59,631 nucleotides of DNA from Aquicoccus porphyridii (GCF_008369105.1 NZ_VINQ01000001.1:580066-639696); one strand, 5' to 3'; positions 9,003 through 17,687 are shown, numbered from the stretch's first letter. Numbers and translations are program-made. Notes: generated by a model from the sequence alone, not told the origin.

Positions 9003-9931
9003 AGACCTGCCTCCTGCCGCCAGAGGTCGAACACCTCGCGGCTGGTCTTGTCCGGCACATAGCCGAAATCGCGTTTCAGCGAGTCGTTGGCCAGCACCGG
9101 GCGATATTGCAGGAAGCGCACCTGTTCGGGGCCATAGCGGGTCAGCCCCAGCGGTTTCGCCAGCGCCAGCGCGGCCTTGAGGCCCCATGCGGGCAGGCGC
9201 AGCACGGGCTTGCCTAGGGCGCGGGCGATTTCGCCGATGCCCATGGCGCCGTCACCGGCCACGTTGTAGATACCCGGCGGGCCGTCGGTGGCCGCGCGTT
9301 TCAATATGCGGGCGAGATCGCGCGTCCAGATAAAGACGAAGGGGCTGTCGCTGCCGCGCACCGCCAGCAGCCGGGGCTTGTGAAAGAGCGCGGTGATCTG
9401 GTTGTCGGTGCCCGCGCCCAGAACCGTGCCGACGCGCAGCACGACCTGTTCGAGCGCGGGATGATCCTCACGCGCCTTGGCCAGCATGTCCTCGACCAGC
9501 CGCTTGTGGCGGGCATAGGCGAAGGCGTCGTTGCCACGCAGCGCGTGATGTTCGCGCAGCGGCACCGGGTTGTCGGGGTGATAGCCATAGGCCGCGCCGC
9601 TCGACGTGACCACCAGCCGCCGCACCCCGTGTTTGATGCACGCGTCGAGGACATGGCGGCTGCCCTCGACATCGACGCGGTGGGCCATCGCCTCGCCCTG
9701 CCCCGGCGCGGGTGTCACGATCGAGGCGAGATGCACCACCACGTCGGGTTTGAGCGCGCCGATCACCCGGTCGGGGTCGTCGCCGGTCACGTCCATGGTT
9801 TCGAAGCGCGCATCGCTTGGCAGGGTTTCGGGCCGGTGCAGGTCGCTGGCCACGACATCGCCGCCGCCCAGCTCGGCCAGCAGCGCGCGGCCGATCATGC
9901 CCGCCGCCCCGGTGACCAGGATACCGCTCAT
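8999..9931 (-). CDS. NAD-dependent epimerase/dehydratase (extended SDR)
   Basis: The 310-residue protein starts MSGILVTGAAGMIG, the extended-SDR dinucleotide motif. It has VHLAS, catalytic Ser in VVTSSGAAYG, and YARHK as the YxxxK pair. Late segments (FVFIWTRDLARIL, GIYNVAGDG) match the epimerase-like C-terminal domain seen in sugar epimerases and 3-beta-hydroxysteroid-dehydrogenase relatives. It overlaps both flanking genes by 4 bp. The context (TRAP and BASS uptake, FMO, second SDR) favours catabolism of a hydroxylated or carbonyl compound over cell-wall sugar synthesis. That is inference. Confidence 0.87.
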   Translation of the reverse strand: MSGILVTGAAGMIGRALLAELGGGDVVASDLHRPETLPSDARFETMDVTGDDPDRVIGALKPDVVVHLASIVTPAPGQGEAMAHRVDVEGSRHVLDACIKHGVRRLVVTSSGAAYGYHPDNPVPLREHHALRGNDAFAYARHKRLVEDMLAKAREDHPALEQVVLRVGTVLGAGTDNQITALFHKPRLLAVRGSDSPFVFIWTRDLARILKRAATDGPPGIYNVAGDGAMGIGEIARALGKPVLRLPAWGLKAALALAKPLGLTRYGPEQVRFLQYRPVLANDSLKRDFGYVPDKTSREVFDLWRQEAGL

Positions 9932-10842
9932 GCCGCCGCCACCGGGCGGCGCGCCCAGAGCATGGCCAGCACGATCCCCGAGAGCGCATGCCAGATGCCC
10001 CAGAGCCCCGCGACCACCGCCATGCCGCCAAGGCCCCCGAAAAAGCCGAAGATCAGCACGAGGCCGAGGCCGGAATTCTGGATGCCGGTCTCGATCGTGA
10101 CCGAGCGGCGGTCAAGCGGTGCCAGCCGCGCCAGCCGCGCCACCGTGTAGCCGGTGGCCAGCGCCAGCGCGTTGTGCAGGATCACGAGCCCCGCGATGGA
10201 GCCCGCGAAGGCGAGGAAGAACTGCCAGTTCGCCGCCAGTGCCACCGCGATGAAGCCGATGAAGATGACCATCGACAGCATCTGCATCGGTCGCCTGAGC
10301 CGGGCCGCATCGGAGGGGCGCCGCGTGTTGAGCGTGACCCCCAGCACCAGCGGCAGGACGAGCATCAGCCCCACGGTGATCGCCACCTGCACCGGGTCGA
10401 TGGCGACGGCGCGCAGGATCTCGCGGGTGGGGGCATAGAGATTGCCCCAGAGCGCGATATTGACGGGGGTGAGAAAGATCGCCCCCACCGTGGCCACACC
10501 GGTCATCGACACCGAAAGCGCCGCGTTGCCGCCGGCCCGGTGAGTGATGAAGTTCGAGATATTGCCGCCCGGACAGGCCGCCACCAGCATCAGCCCCAGC
10601 GCCACCGAGGCGCGCGGCGCGGTGGCGAGGATCATCGCGAAGGTGACCACCGGCAGCGCCACGAATTGCGAGAAGAGCCCGGCCAGAAGGGGGCGTGGCG
10701 CGCGCAACAGGCGGGTGAAATCGGCGGGTTTGAGGTCGATGGCGATGGAGAACATCACGATCGCCAGGATCGCGTTGAGGAGCATCAGCGAGCCGGGGCT
10801 GAAATTCAGCATCACCTCGTCGATGCCATTCGCACCCATCAC
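9928..10842 (-). CDS. Bile acid:sodium symporter (BASS) family transporter
   Basis: The roughly 304-residue membrane protein has about nine hydrophobic segments. It also has the BASS sodium-site motif CPGGNISNFITHRAGGNAALSVSMT near residues 90-115 (read in parts) and a second conserved stretch, TIETGIQNSGLGLVL, near the C-terminus. BASS proteins import organic acids with sodium. The start is either the GTG at 10842 or the adjacent ATG at 10839; the latter shares its A with the stop of the monooxygenase gene. It ends overlapping the epimerase gene by ATGA. A second carboxylate importer within a TRAP operon is notable. Confidence 0.9.
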   Translation of the reverse strand: MMGANGIDEVMLNFSPGSLMLLNAILAIVMFSIAIDLKPADFTRLLRAPRPLLAGLFSQFVALPVVTFAMILATAPRASVALGLMLVAACPGGNISNFITHRAGGNAALSVSMTGVATVGAIFLTPVNIALWGNLYAPTREILRAVAIDPVQVAITVGLMLVLPLVLGVTLNTRRPSDAARLRRPMQMLSMVIFIGFIAVALAANWQFFLAFAGSIAGLVILHNALALATGYTVARLARLAPLDRRSVTIETGIQNSGLGLVLIFGFFGGLGGMAVVAGLWGIWHALSGIVLAMLWARRPVAAA

Positions 10843-12155
10843 GCCGCCTCTTTCCGCAACCGCCCGATCCAGCGCGTCACCGCCTTGCGATAGGTCGATT
10901 TGTCCACGTAATAGGCCATGCGCGCAAGATCGAGGTAATTCATCCCGCCGGTGGCGCGCGCGAAGCCCGCGGCCTTCTCGGCCTTGAGCGCCTTTGCCGC
11001 CGCCGCGCCCTCGCGCAGCCCCTTGACGTAGCGCACCACCATCTCGGCCTGTTCGTGACGGCCCTGCCAGCCGAGGCCCGTCGCCTCGACCATGCCCAGC
11101 ACGAAGAGGTCATCACGCTCGGGGTGCATGGCGTTGAGGTAGAGATGCGGCGCGTGGCCCTGCCAGTTAAGGAGGTCGCTGTCGATGAAGGGATAATGCA
11201 GCCGGTAACCTGTGGCGGCCAGCACGAGGTCATATTCGGCGCGGCTGCCGTCGTTGAAGAGCACCTCGCTCCCCTCGAACCGCTCGATGTCGGGGCGGAT
11301 GGTGATGTCGCCATGGCCGAGGTGAAAGAGGATCAGCGAATTGACCACCGGGTGGCTTTCATAGAGCTTGTAATCCGGCTCGGGCAGGCCGTATTTCCGC
11401 GCGTCGCCCGCGAACCAGCGCAGGATCATGCCGTCGATCGGGCGCTTGAGCCACATCGGCAGGCGGATCGCCCCGCCCAGCGTGTCGGCGGGTTTGCCGA
11501 AGATGTATTTCGGCACGAAATGATAGCCGCGCCGCATCGAGAGATCGACCGTGTCGGCGTGGTGCACCGCGTCGACCGCGATGTCGCAGCCCGAATTGCC
11601 CGCGCCGATCACCAGCACGCGCTTGTCGGTGAACTGGCGGGCAGAGCGATACTCCGACGAATGCAGAAACTCGCCCGTGAACGCGCCCTCGAAGGGCGGC
11701 AGGTTGGGCTCGCTCAGGGTGCCGTTGGCGATCATCACCCCGGCGAACACCGCCTCGTGCTCGGCTCCGTCCTGCCGCCAGACCACGCGCCAGCCGTCGC
11801 CAGTGCCGCCCAGGGGCTCGACCCGGGTGACCTCGGCGCCGAAATGATAATGCTCGCGCAGCCCGAAATGGTCGGCGAACTCGTCGAAATAGCGCTTCAT
11901 CTCGCGATGCGAGGGGTAGTCCGCGACCTCCTCGCGCATCGGGAAATCGGCGAATTCGGTCATCGTCTTCGAGGAGATCAGATGCGCGCTTTCATACATG
12001 GTCGAGCGCGGCGCGTCGATGTCCCAAAGGCCGCCCACACCATCCGACAATTCGAAGCCCTGAAAGGCGATGCCCTGCTCGACCATCACCTTGGCCGTGG
12101 CAAGGCCCATCGGCCCCGCCCCGATCAGGGCGAAGCTGTCACGTGTTTCGGTCAC
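10839..12155 (-). CDS. Flavin-containing monooxygenase (FMO/BVMO-like)
   Basis: The 438-residue flavoprotein has the FAD motif FALIGAGPMGLA near the N-terminus. The FMO fingerprint FTGEFLHSSEYR (FxGxxxHxxxY) lies near residue 175, the NADPH motif VLVIGAGNSGCD just after it, and LAATGY further on. It should insert oxygen using NADPH, either as N/S-oxidation or Baeyer-Villiger oxidation. The GTG at 12155 is preferred because GGAAAGGAAC lies just upstream. An in-frame ATG at 12194 overlapping the TRAP permease stop (ATGA) is the alternative. It is the only redox step beside two NAD(P) dehydrogenases in the operon. The substrate is unknown. Confidence 0.88.
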   Translation of the reverse strand: MTETRDSFALIGAGPMGLATAKVMVEQGIAFQGFELSDGVGGLWDIDAPRSTMYESAHLISSKTMTEFADFPMREEVADYPSHREMKRYFDEFADHFGLREHYHFGAEVTRVEPLGGTGDGWRVVWRQDGAEHEAVFAGVMIANGTLSEPNLPPFEGAFTGEFLHSSEYRSARQFTDKRVLVIGAGNSGCDIAVDAVHHADTVDLSMRRGYHFVPKYIFGKPADTLGGAIRLPMWLKRPIDGMILRWFAGDARKYGLPEPDYKLYESHPVVNSLILFHLGHGDITIRPDIERFEGSEVLFNDGSRAEYDLVLAATGYRLHYPFIDSDLLNWQGHAPHLYLNAMHPERDDLFVLGMVEATGLGWQGRHEQAEMVVRYVKGLREGAAAAKALKAEKAAGFARATGGMNYLDLARMAYYVDKSTYRKAVTRWIGRLRKEAA

Positions 12156-12190
12156 GATCCGGTTCCTTTCCTGCACCTCGCCGAATGTCT

Positions 12191-13591
12191 TCATGCCAGC
12201 GACGGCAACCACAAGACGATCTGCGGAAAGGCAATCAGCCCGGCAATCGTGAAGGCGTCGGCCACGAAGAACGGCATGACCCCCTTGAACACATCCTGCA
12301 CGCTCAGATCATCGCGCACCCCGGCCACGACAAAGCAGTTGAGCCCGATCGGTGGCGTGATCAGGCAGAACTCGGCCATCTTGACGACCAGAATCCCGAA
12401 CCAGATCGCGCACATCGTCCCCGACATGCCAAAGGCGCTGTCCGCCGCGCTTACCGTTTCGCCACCGTTGAGCGCCATCACCGCCGGATAGACCACCGGC
12501 AGCGTCAGGAGCAGCATGCCGATCGCGTCCATGAACATGCCCAGCACCGCATAGGCCAGCAGGATCATGATCAGGATCAGCATCGGCGACATCGAAAGCG
12601 AGGTGATCCAGTCGGAGAACGCCCCCGGCAGGTCGGCAAAGCCAAGGAAGCGCACATAGATCAGCACGCCCCAGATGATGGTAAAGATCATCACGGTAAG
12701 CTTGGCCGTTTCCAGCAGCGCCGCCTTGAGCTGGCTCCAGCGCATGCCCTTGTAGAGCGCCATGCAGAACACGATGAAGGCGCCGATCGCGCCACCCTCG
12801 GTCGGGGTGCCCCATGATTTCTCGCCGAACGGGTTGTAGACGAAGAAGATGATGATCACGACGACCGCAAGGATCGGCAGCGCGGGCGGCAGCGCGGCGA
12901 AGCGCTGGCCCCATGTGAAGCCGGTCACCGGCGGGCCGACATTCTTGAAGATCATCGCAATGCCCACGATCAGCGAGCCATAGACCAGCGCCGAGAACGC
13001 GCCGGGGATGAACCCCGCCAGCAGCAGCTTGCCCACGTCCTGTTCGACGATGATCGCGTAGATCACGAGGATCGCGGAGGGCGGGATGAGGCTTGCCAGC
13101 GTGCCGCCCGCGGCGACGACGCCCGCCGCGAAGCGCTTGTCATAGCCGATCTTGAGCATCTCGGGGATGGCGATACGGGCAAAGACGGCCGCGGTCGCGA
13201 CGCTTGCCCCGCTCACCGCGGCAAAGCCCGCGGTGGCAAAGACGGTCGAAACCGCCAACCCGCCCGGCAACCATGCCAGCCAGCGTTTGGCCGCCTCGAA
13301 CAGCGCCTTCGTGAGCCCCGCGTAATAGGCGAGATACCCGATCAGGATGAAGGTCGGAATGAGGCTGAGCGATTGCGAGGCCACCTTGGAATGGGGCACC
13401 TGCCCCGCCGTCTTGGCCGCCACCGTGATCGCCCAGCCGAAATGCTCGGGATCAAAGCCGCGCCGCGACCAGAAGATGAGCAACAGCCCGACCAGCCCGG
13501 CCAGCGCCGCGGCAAAGGCCACGCGCATGCCCATGAGCACCATGACCAGCAGCCCGCCGGTCACCCACAGGCCAATTTCAATCGGGTCCAT
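12191..13591 (-). CDS. TRAP transporter large permease (DctM family)
   Basis: The 466-residue integral membrane protein has about 12-13 hydrophobic segments and typical DctM stretches: GGTLASLIPPSAILVIYAI, MFMDAIGMLLLTLPVVYP, and TPPIGLNCFVVAGV. It forms the sodium-coupled transport channel. The ATG at 13591 is preceded by GGAG and lies inside the 3' end of the small-subunit gene (14-bp overlap). The downstream monooxygenase start is within or just after its stop codon. An internal hydrophilic stretch (NPFGEKSWGTPTEGGAIG) is typical of the family. Confidence 0.92.
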   Translation of the reverse strand: MDPIEIGLWVTGGLLVMVLMGMRVAFAAALAGLVGLLLIFWSRRGFDPEHFGWAITVAAKTAGQVPHSKVASQSLSLIPTFILIGYLAYYAGLTKALFEAAKRWLAWLPGGLAVSTVFATAGFAAVSGASVATAAVFARIAIPEMLKIGYDKRFAAGVVAAGGTLASLIPPSAILVIYAIIVEQDVGKLLLAGFIPGAFSALVYGSLIVGIAMIFKNVGPPVTGFTWGQRFAALPPALPILAVVVIIIFFVYNPFGEKSWGTPTEGGAIGAFIVFCMALYKGMRWSQLKAALLETAKLTVMIFTIIWGVLIYVRFLGFADLPGAFSDWITSLSMSPMLILIMILLAYAVLGMFMDAIGMLLLTLPVVYPAVMALNGGETVSAADSAFGMSGTMCAIWFGILVVKMAEFCLITPPIGLNCFVVAGVRDDLSVQDVFKGVMPFFVADAFTIAGLIAFPQIVLWLPSLA

Positions 13592-14234
13592 TGGCGCGCT
13601 CCTGTTCTTCTTCTTCTTCAAGCGCCTTGGCTTCGGCCGCGGCCTGGGCGGCGGCATCAAGCACCATCGGCACCGCCACCGGTTTTTCGAGCCCGAGCAC
13701 CAACGCCCGCGCGAACCCGTAGATCTGGATCAGGAGCCGCAGCGCGAGAACCGAGAAGGCCACCGGCACCAGGAGCTTGGCAGGCCAGATCGGCATCGCG
13801 ATATCGGTGGTGCTGTCGCGGCTCCACCACGGGGCGCCGAGATCGAACGAGCGCTGGAAATGCGCCCAACTGCCCCAGATCAGGAACAGCATCAGCATCA
13901 GGATCAACAGGACGCTGATCAGCTCGAAGAGCCACAGCGCCCGCCCGCGCAGGTTCTCGACCAGCAGGTCCATGCGGATATGCGTGCCGTCGCGCTGTGC
14001 AAACGAGACCGCCAGGATGGCGATCAGCGGCATCAATTGTTCGATGAAATCGACATAGCCCATCAGCGGCGCATTGAGCGTCACCCGCCCGCCGACCGAG
14101 CGCACCGCCAGAAGCATCAGCGAAAAGATCGCCAGCCCCGCCACGAGCCCCATCAACCGCTCGACGCGCAACAGCCCCCGGTCAAGCCGACTGAGGACCG
14201 AGTCGTCTTCCAATACAGGCGATGCACCTGCCAT
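13578..14234 (-). CDS. TRAP transporter small permease (DctQ family)
   Basis: The 218-residue protein has four predicted membrane segments. One (LLVAFSVLAL region) is followed by an unusually long, acidic, Glu/Ala-rich cytoplasmic tail that ends EEEEEQERANGPD. The motif VSFAQRDGTHIRMDLL near residue 80 is typical of DctQ. It bridges the binding protein and the large subunit. The gene is preceded by a 77-bp gap with a stem-loop after the binding-protein gene and overlaps the large-subunit gene. Confidence 0.88.
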   Translation of the reverse strand: MAGASPVLEDDSVLSRLDRGLLRVERLMGLVAGLAIFSLMLLAVRSVGGRVTLNAPLMGYVDFIEQLMPLIAILAVSFAQRDGTHIRMDLLVENLRGRALWLFELISVLLILMLMLFLIWGSWAHFQRSFDLGAPWWSRDSTTDIAMPIWPAKLLVPVAFSVLALRLLIQIYGFARALVLGLEKPVAVPMVLDAAAQAAAEAKALEEEEEQERANGPD

Positions 14235-14270
14235 GCCTGCCCCCCGTTTTCATTGGATCAAGGACGCGAA

Positions 14271-14291
14271 GGCCCCGGACATGCCGGGGCC
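14271..14291 (-). terminator. Intercistronic stem-loop between TRAP binding protein and small permease
   Basis: A perfect 8-bp GC stem (GGCCCCGG / CCGGGGCC) with loop ACATG lies in the gap after the TRAP binding-protein gene. It has no clear T tract. It probably stabilises the upstream message or attenuates read-through. Confidence 0.45.
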
Positions 14292-14311
14292 CCCGCGATA
14301 TCGCGTCTGGA

Positions 14312-15325
14312 TCAGTTGCTGGCCCGGGTCTCTTCGAGCGTGGCGATGACCAGGTCGTAAAGCTCCTGCGCGGGCAGGCCCTGCGCGCTCATGTCGGCGA
14401 TCCACTGATCGCGGATCGGACCGGCGGCGACTTCGCGGAACTTGGCCAGCTCCTCGTCGGAGATCATGACCTTCTCGACGCCCTTCTCTTCGAGCACGTC
14501 GTCCCAGCGGGCCAGAAGCTCGGCGTAATTGTCGAGGTAATGCTGGATCGATTCGTCGATCGAGCTGTCGAGCACCTCGCGCTCGTCATCGCTGAGCATC
14601 TCGTAGGCGTCGGTATTGACCACGATCGGGCAGTTCACCGTGCCGGGGTTGAGATTGGCCGTCCACCACGTTGCCTGGTTGATCGTGCCGAAGCTGAGAT
14701 GCGCGTGCTGGGCAAAGGCCACGGTGTCGACAACGCCCGATTCCATCGCCTGGTAAGCCTCGGGGGCCGAGACCGAGGTCGGCACGCCGCCCACGGCCTT
14801 GAACGCCTCGCCAAGCCCGCCGGTGGCACGCACCCGCATGCCGTTCATCGAATCGAGCGTGTCGCGCGGCTCGCCCACGCCGACGAGATTGTATTGCGGC
14901 ATCGGGCTTGTCATGAGGATGCGCGCATTCCATTGCGCCATCTCTTCCTTGACCGCCGGGTGTTCATAGAGCGCATGGCTCACCGCGACTTCCTCTTCGA
15001 GCGTGTTGACGCCGATGAAGGGCAGTTCCAGAACGGTGATCGCGCGGTTCTTGTCGCGGTGATAGCCGGCGCAGAACTGCGCCATCTCGAAGGCGCCGAT
15101 GGAGATGCCGTCGAGGTTTTCCTTGGGCTGGGACAGGCCGCCATAGCTGATGTTCATGGTGAATTCGCCGTCGGTCTTCTCGGCGACCAGCTCGGCCAGT
15201 TTCTCGACATGTTCGGTAAAGGCGCGACGCTTGCCCCAGACCGAGACGTTCCATTCGGTCGCAATCGCTTCACCGGCAAAACCGAGGGTCAAGGCCGCCA
15301 CAACGGCCGTTTTCATGGATTTCAT
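14312..15325 (-). CDS. TRAP transporter substrate-binding protein (DctP family)
   Basis: The 337-residue periplasmic protein has a signal peptide (MKSMKTAVVAALTLGFAGEAIA, read in parts). Family motifs follow: LPFIG near residue 100, RVRATGGLGEAFKAVGGVPTSV with the conserved Arg that salt-bridges a carboxylate ligand, and EAYQAMESGVVDTV. The ATG at 15325 is favoured by AGGGAG seven bases upstream. An in-frame ATG two codons earlier leaves only one base of spacing. It is the first gene of the leftward seven-gene operon. The ligand is probably an organic acid, because the Arg is kept. Confidence 0.9.
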   Translation of the reverse strand: MKSMKTAVVAALTLGFAGEAIATEWNVSVWGKRRAFTEHVEKLAELVAEKTDGEFTMNISYGGLSQPKENLDGISIGAFEMAQFCAGYHRDKNRAITVLELPFIGVNTLEEEVAVSHALYEHPAVKEEMAQWNARILMTSPMPQYNLVGVGEPRDTLDSMNGMRVRATGGLGEAFKAVGGVPTSVSAPEAYQAMESGVVDTVAFAQHAHLSFGTINQATWWTANLNPGTVNCPIVVNTDAYEMLSDDEREVLDSSIDESIQHYLDNYAELLARWDDVLEEKGVEKVMISDEELAKFREVAAGPIRDQWIADMSAQGLPAQELYDLVIATLEETRASN

Positions 15326-15520
15326 CTGCATACTCCCTGTTCTCGACCCTCCTCCGGGGTCGTTTGCGTGACATACACTAAACGCCGCGCCGGGACATGC
15401 CAAGCCCGCAATGGCGCAATGCGTCTTCCGCTTTCCAAATCGCCTCCTACAACATATAGTGTGCGCAACAAGACGAAACGCGGCGGCAAGCCGTGTGCGG
15501 GGTAAGGGGCAAAACGGGCA

Positions 15521-16330
15521 ATGGCACATATCATCGTTGTCGGAAACGAAAAGGGCGGCGCGGGCAAATCGACCGTGTCGATGCATGTCGCCTCCGCGCT
15601 GGCGCGGCTCGGGCACAAGGTCTCGGCGCTCGATCTCGACCTGCGCCAGCGCACGCTGGGCCGCTATATCGACAACCGCCGCCGCTTCACCGAGAAATCC
15701 GGCCTCGACCTGCCGGGGCCCGAGTATCACGACCTGCCCGAAATCGACAAGGACAGCCTCAAACCCGGCGAGAACATCTATGACCACCGGCTTTCGGCCG
15801 CCGTGGCCACGCTCGAACCTGACAGCGATTTCATCCTGATCGACTGTCCCGGCTCGCATACCCGCCTGAGCCAGGTCGCCCACAGCCTCGCCGATACGCT
15901 GATCACGCCGCTCAATGACAGTTTCATCGACTATGACCTGCTGGCCCATATCGACGGTGACGGGGTCAAGATTCTCGGACCTTCGGTCTATTCCGAGATG
16001 GTCTGGTCGGCGCGGCAGTTGCGCGCGCAGGCGGGGTTGAAGCCGATCGACTGGGTGGTGATGCGCAACCGGCTGGGCGCGCAGCGGATGGTCAACAAGG
16101 AAAAGATGGAAAAGGCGCTGGAGCGGCTGTCGAAACGCATCGGGTTTCGCATCGCACCGGGGTTCAACGAGCGGGTGATCTTTCGCGAGCTGTTCCCGCG
16201 CGGGCTGACCCTGCTCGATCTCAAGGATATCGGGGTCAAGCAGCTCAATATCTCGAACGTGGCCGCGCGGCAGGAATTGCGCGACATGATGAAGTCGCTG
16301 AACCTGCCGGGGGTCGAGGTGGATTTCTGA
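15521..16330 (+). CDS. mipZ: Division-plane positioning ATPase MipZ
   Basis: The 269-residue ParA/MinD-type ATPase has the deviant Walker A NEKGGAGKST at residues 9-18, LDLDLRQRTLGRYIDNR, and Walker B FILIDCPGSHTRLS. It then has the MipZ-specific segment with MVWSARQLRAQ, VVMRNRL and PGFNERVIFRELFPRGLTLLD. In alphaproteobacteria MipZ dimers form gradients from ParB-bound poles and block FtsZ assembly away from midcell. Its length and motifs match the family fully. It is a single gene, divergent from the TRAP operon, which places a core cell-cycle gene in the middle of accessory catabolic loci. Confidence 0.96.
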   Translation: MAHIIVVGNEKGGAGKSTVSMHVASALARLGHKVSALDLDLRQRTLGRYIDNRRRFTEKSGLDLPGPEYHDLPEIDKDSLKPGENIYDHRLSAAVATLEPDSDFILIDCPGSHTRLSQVAHSLADTLITPLNDSFIDYDLLAHIDGDGVKILGPSVYSEMVWSARQLRAQAGLKPIDWVVMRNRLGAQRMVNKEKMEKALERLSKRIGFRIAPGFNERVIFRELFPRGLTLLDLKDIGVKQLNISNVAARQELRDMMKSLNLPGVEVDF

Positions 16331-16635
16331 GCGGGGCGGGATGCGCCGGATGACATAGCGCACGGCGGGCAACGCACGGCCGCGGTCGGGTGCTCGCAAC
16401 GTCAGCGCCGAACAGTTTATCTTGCAACGTCATCCCTCACCCGAAGCGGTGCGCACCCTCTCAAAAGCACCCGGCCGGGGGGTGGCCCCCTCCCGGCAGA
16501 TTTTTCTGCGAAAAATCGCCTGCCGGGCAATGGTGTGCTGCCCGGGCGGCTTTGCCGCTGTTCCGGGCCGGGGGCCGCTCTTCCGGTTTTGCGGGTGTTC
16601 GTTGCGGTCATCATGCCGGTCGTCGTCAGGATGCG
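16331..16635. other. Gene-free stretch with a large bulged hairpin
   Basis: No convincing gene lies here between mipZ and the MerR gene (convergent ends). The only structure seen is a hairpin at 16492-16527. Its outer stem is CCCGGCA/TGCCGGG, with a 3-nt bulge, and its inner stem is GATTTTTC/GAAAAATC around loop TGC. The same inner stem type recurs after the MBL gene near 22.86 kb. It may terminate one or both converging transcripts. Confidence 0.5.
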
Positions 16636-17034
16636 CTACCTTGCCCCCCTTCTCTTCATCGCCACCCGCATGATGCGGCGAAACCTTGGGCAATCGAGGT
16701 GGTTCTCGGCGGAACAGTTGACGATGTGCCGAATGCCGTCCCGCAGAACGGTCAACTCGTCGATCTGCGCGTTGAGCCTGTCGGCTTGCTGGCCAAGCCT
16801 TGCACGATCGAGACGGGGCTTGCCTTCGACGCCGATCAAGGCGCGTATCTCGGCCAGGGAAAAGCCTGCCGTCTGCCCGAGCGCGATCAGTGCCAGGCGC
16901 GTTGTCACGTCTTCTTCGAACAGCCGCTTCAACCCCTTGCGTCCCGATGACCGGATGAGCCCGATCTCTTCGTAATAGCGCAACCTTGACGCGGGAAACC
17001 CGGTGCGGCGGGAAAGTTCGGAAATGTCGAGCAT
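16636..17034 (-). CDS. MerR-family transcriptional regulator
   Basis: The 132-residue regulator has the MerR winged helix-turn-helix (DISELSRRTGFPASRLRYYEEIGLI) at residues 3-27. A dimerisation coiled coil spans about 75-105. Two C-terminal cysteines follow, C107 and C115, spaced C-x7-C (within NCSAENHLDC), the spacing of the Cu(I) site in CueR. This suggests a thiol, metal or redox signal, but the loop is not a clear metal-site match. It is divergent from a DUF2938 gene, and the shared promoter has the MerR-type 19-bp spacer with a central dyad. It likely represses, then activates, that gene. Confidence 0.88.
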   Translation of the reverse strand: MLDISELSRRTGFPASRLRYYEEIGLIRSSGRKGLKRLFEEDVTTRLALIALGQTAGFSLAEIRALIGVEGKPRLDRARLGQQADRLNAQIDELTVLRDGIRHIVNCSAENHLDCPRFRRIMRVAMKRRGAR

Positions 17035-17038
17035 GGGC

Positions 17039-17069
17039 TTGACCTCAAGTTGGCTTGAAGTTGTACATG
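17039..17069 (+). promoter_or_regulatory. MerR-type promoter with 19-bp spacer and operator dyad
   Basis: A -35 element TTGACC (17039-17044) and a -10-like TACATG (17064-17069) are separated by 19 bp, the overlong spacer typical of MerR-regulated promoters. The spacer holds the dyad ACCTCAAG-TTGG-CTTGAAGT (17042-17061). The divergent MerR gene starts 5 bp to the left. Confidence 0.6.
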
Positions 17070-17107
17070 CACTGCCTCGTGCAGAATTTCAACGGAGCCC
17101 GAGGTCC

Positions 17108-17206
17108 ATGACAATCTTGAATACCAGCAATCCACCAATGGCAGGAACCGCACCGGTGACCGCGCCTTTCGCAGCTTTCAACGACACGGAGCGCGAGCAT
17201 GGGTGA
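17108..17206 (+). CDS. Possible 32-residue leader peptide upstream of DUF2938 gene
   Basis: A short frame begins with ATG at 17108 and has a purine-rich site (GGAGCCCGAGG) upstream. It ends in TGA at 17206, 8 bp inside the start of the DUF2938 gene, so translation of the two could be coupled. It encodes a Thr/Ala/Pro-rich peptide (MTILNTSNPPMAGTA...) with no recognisable domain. It lies wholly within the 5' leader of the MerR-type promoter transcript. It may equally be fortuitous, since no homolog comparison was possible here. Confidence 0.25.
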   Translation: MTILNTSNPPMAGTAPVTAPFAAFNDTEREHG

Positions 17207-17687
17207 GTTACTTCTCGAAAGCCTGATCCTTGGCGTCGGGGCCACCCTGTTCATGGATCTTGTCGCGCTTGCCCTGAGATACGGGGTCGGCGTTCAGCCG
17301 CTCGATTATGCCCTTGTCGGGCGCTGGTTCGGCCACCTTTTGCGTGGGCAGGTGCGTCATCGCCCGATCACCGCCAGCCCGGTCATCACGGGCGAGAGAT
17401 GGATCGGATGGGTCATGCACTACCTGATCGGGGTGGTGTTTGCCGTGGTCTTCCTGACCGGGGTTGGCGAGGGGTGGCTTGCAACGCCCCGACTCGACAT
17501 TGCGCTGGCGTTCGGGGCGGTGACCGTGTTGGCGCCGTTCCTTGTCCTGCAACCCGCAATGGGCGCGGGACTGGCCGCAAGGCGCACCCCGCGCCCGGGC
17601 ATTGCGCGCCTGAAAAGCCTGTTGGCACATCTGAGTTTCGGCATGGGGCTATGGGTCGCTGCCATCCTCTGGCCCGCCGCGACCTGA
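17199..17687 (+). CDS. DUF2938 domain-containing membrane protein
   Basis: The 162-residue protein has four hydrophobic segments, at about residues 4-25, 72-92, 100-122 and 140-158. DUF2938 features are the start with GVGATLFMDLVALAL, the GRWFGHLLRG loop, and ERWIGWVMHYLIGVVFA. GGAG lies about seven bases before the ATG. Its role is unknown. Family members are often found beside MerR-type regulators, as here, which suggests stress- or metal-induced expression. That is inference from context. Confidence 0.85.
   Translation: MGELLLESLILGVGATLFMDLVALALRYGVGVQPLDYALVGRWFGHLLRGQVRHRPITASPVITGERWIGWVMHYLIGVVFAVVFLTGVGEGWLATPRLDIALAFGAVTVLAPFLVLQPAMGAGLAARRTPRPGIARLKSLLAHLSFGMGLWVAAILWPAAT

Noticed and set aside
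15360-15480. Inverted TACACTA/TAGTGTG half-sites between the TRAP operon and mipZ
   Set aside because: The halves are about 80 bp apart and short, so chance is a sufficient explanation.
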